Source: JBOGWY01 sp050694015 (GTDB taxonomy: Bacteria; Actinomycetota; CADDZG01; WHSQ01). Taken from it: a stretch of 6,928 bases of DNA. Within the stretch, counting starts at the first letter, position 1. Each line of letters starts with the position of its first letter. Shown piece after piece: positions 6,155 to 6,928 of the stretch. Both the position numbers and the translations under genes were made by a program. The notes beneath the pieces were generated by a model. That model saw only the letters and a list, made by a program, of their open reading frames with translations, searched no databases and had not been told where the DNA came from. The stretch is taken from positions 1-6,928 of the forward strand of contig JBOGWY010000226.1 in NCBI GenBank assembly GCA_050694015.1. The letters are read 5' to 3'.

Positions 6155-6756
6155 GCGCCGTTTCTCCGCTCCAGATCCGCGTAGACGCGGTCGGCTTCCC
6201 CGACGAGGTCATCGAGGCTTCCGTCGTTGCGAACGACGATGTCGGCCTTGGCGATGAGGTCGTCGGTCGAGGCCTGCGCGGCCATACGTCCGGAGATGTC
6301 GTCGTTGCTCATGGCACGCGAGGAGCGGAGTCGAGAGCGCCGCAGATCGTCCCGGGTCGCGACGACGATCACGTCGTCGACGATCTCGTCCAGCCCCAGC
6401 TCGACGATGAGCGCGGCATCGAGGATCACGATGGCGTCGGTCCCTTGCAGACGCTCGAGCTCGTCGGCGATCCCCGCCATGATCACCGGGTGCGTGATCG
6501 CGTTGAGGGCCGCCAGCTTCCGCGGGTCCGAGAAGACGATGGCGGCGAGACGCTTCCGGTCGATGTCCATCGAGTTCGCACCGAGGATCTCGTCGCCGAA
6601 TTGATCCACGACCGAGTGCCACGCGGGCTCGCCGGGTCGCAGCGCGTCGCGGCCCAGTTGGTCCGCATCGATGACGTGCGCTCCTCGCTCCGCGAGGAGG
6701 GCCGCGAACGTCGACTTGCCCGACCCGATCCCGCCCGTCAGTCCGGCCACAAGCAT
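6151..6756 (-). CDS. coaE: Dephospho-CoA kinase
   Basis: The 201-residue protein phosphorylates the 3'-hydroxyl of dephospho-CoA with ATP, the final step of coenzyme A synthesis, in the cytosol. The P-loop GGIGSGKST (8-16) starts almost at the N-terminus, as in the family. DAD (30-32) supplies the catalytic acid region, HP (89-90) is the conserved pair in the CoA domain, and the Arg-rich stretch RRSRLRSSRAMS (139-150) followed by ISGRMAAQAS is the lid. The C-terminal ADIVVRNDGS also matches. Length agrees with the usual 200-210. One oddity: the conserved segment usually written PLLFE reads AALIVE (114-119), without the proline. An AAGGAG site lies eight bases before the ATG. The gene follows the probable rpsA by 35 bases and overlaps the HAD gene by four, the expected actinobacterial setting. 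Confidence 0.95.
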   Translation of the reverse strand: MLVAGLTGGIGSGKSTFAALLAERGAHVIDADQLGRDALRPGEPAWHSVVDQFGDEILGANSMDIDRKRLAAIVFSDPRKLAALNAITHPVIMAGIADELERLQGTDAIVILDAALIVELGLDEIVDDVIVVATRDDLRRSRLRSSRAMSNDDISGRMAAQASTDDLIAKADIVVRNDGSLDDLVGEADRVYADLERRNGA

Positions 6757-6764
6757 GGGCGGTT

Positions 6765-6770
6765 CTCCTT
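6765..6770 (-). promoter_or_regulatory. coaE: Ribosome binding site of coaE
   Basis: The minus strand reads AAGGAG eight bases before the coaE ATG, in the short gap after the upstream gene. It fixes the ATG at 6756 as the start, and since no terminator is seen in this gap, read-through from the upstream gene is likely. Confidence 0.75.
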
Positions 6771-6791
6771 AGAGATCAGACGTGTGAGGCC

Positions 6792-6928
6792 TTAGCTCTG
6801 ACCGCGCTCCCGCTTCAGGTCCTTGACGATCGATTCGAGCGACTCGTCGTCGTCGACGTCGCCGGGCTCGACTGTGTCGGTCGCTTCCTGACCCTCGGCG
6901 ACCGGAGTCGTCTCCTCGCGCAGCTCGT
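6792..6928 (-). CDS. rpsA: C-terminal tail of probable ribosomal protein S1, cut by the window edge
   Basis: An open minus-strand frame enters from the right edge and ends with TAA at 6794-6792; 44 complete codons are visible. The peptide is acidic (VEPGDVDDDESLESIVKDL) and ends in a short basic helix KRERGQS. Third positions are mostly G/C, as in a real gene. No S1 RNA-binding repeat falls inside the window, so the identity rests on two things: acidic, disordered tails ending in a short Leu-rich helix are common on actinobacterial S1 proteins, and rpsA is the usual gene directly before coaE. S1 binds mRNA on the 30S subunit and helps initiate translation. Another protein with an acidic tail cannot be excluded. 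Confidence 0.6.
   Translation of the reverse strand, partial: ELREETTPVAEGQEATDTVEPGDVDDDESLESIVKDLKRERGQS

Noticed and set aside
6097..6795. A 232-codon plus-strand frame antisense to coaE
   Set aside because: It is the complement of clear coaE and HAD coding sequence, without domain or start signals.

Overview
High-GC DNA of actinobacterial character. The coding regions use GTG starts freely and have strong G/C preference at third codon positions. Genes are tightly packed on the minus strand, and the order of a probable ribosomal protein S1 tail, then coaE, then (after insertions) uvrB matches the rpsA-coaE-uvrB neighbourhood known from Actinobacteria. A deep or uncultured lineage such as Acidimicrobiia is possible, but that is inference. 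There are no tRNA or rRNA genes, no CRISPR array, no insertion sequence and no other mobile element that I can see. Every stretch over 300 bases is occupied by a gene.

Layout. Positions 1-131 hold the start of a minus-strand gene for an Arg/Gly-repeat protein cut by the window edge. The same DNA also reads as a Ser/Thr/Ala-rich tail on the plus strand, so the strand is not certain. A YfcE-type metallophosphoesterase gene (207-980) is the only confident plus-strand gene. It converges on uvrB (1053-3071, minus), with a hairpin between the two stops. All remaining genes are on the minus strand and, in transcription order from the right edge, are: the C-terminal tail of probable rpsA (6792-6928), coaE (6151-6756), a HAD-like hydrolase (5453-6154), a soluble double-GAF histidine kinase (3672-5456), a small exported protein (3167-3607) and uvrB.

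How they work together. coaE, the HAD gene and the kinase gene are joined by two 4-base GTGA stop/start overlaps, so they are very likely one translationally coupled operon, possibly extending rpsA. CoaE makes coenzyme A in its last step, UvrB is the damage-verification helicase of nucleotide excision repair, and the kinase is a cytosolic sensor with no response regulator in view. The more unusual points are: the HAD protein lacks the second aspartate of motif I; a sensor kinase is locked into a coenzyme A operon; an unrecognised two-cysteine exported protein sits behind the kinase; and two genes (the phosphoesterase and uvrB) look leaderless. I do not see a clear new defence or mobile system here; most of the window is core genome.
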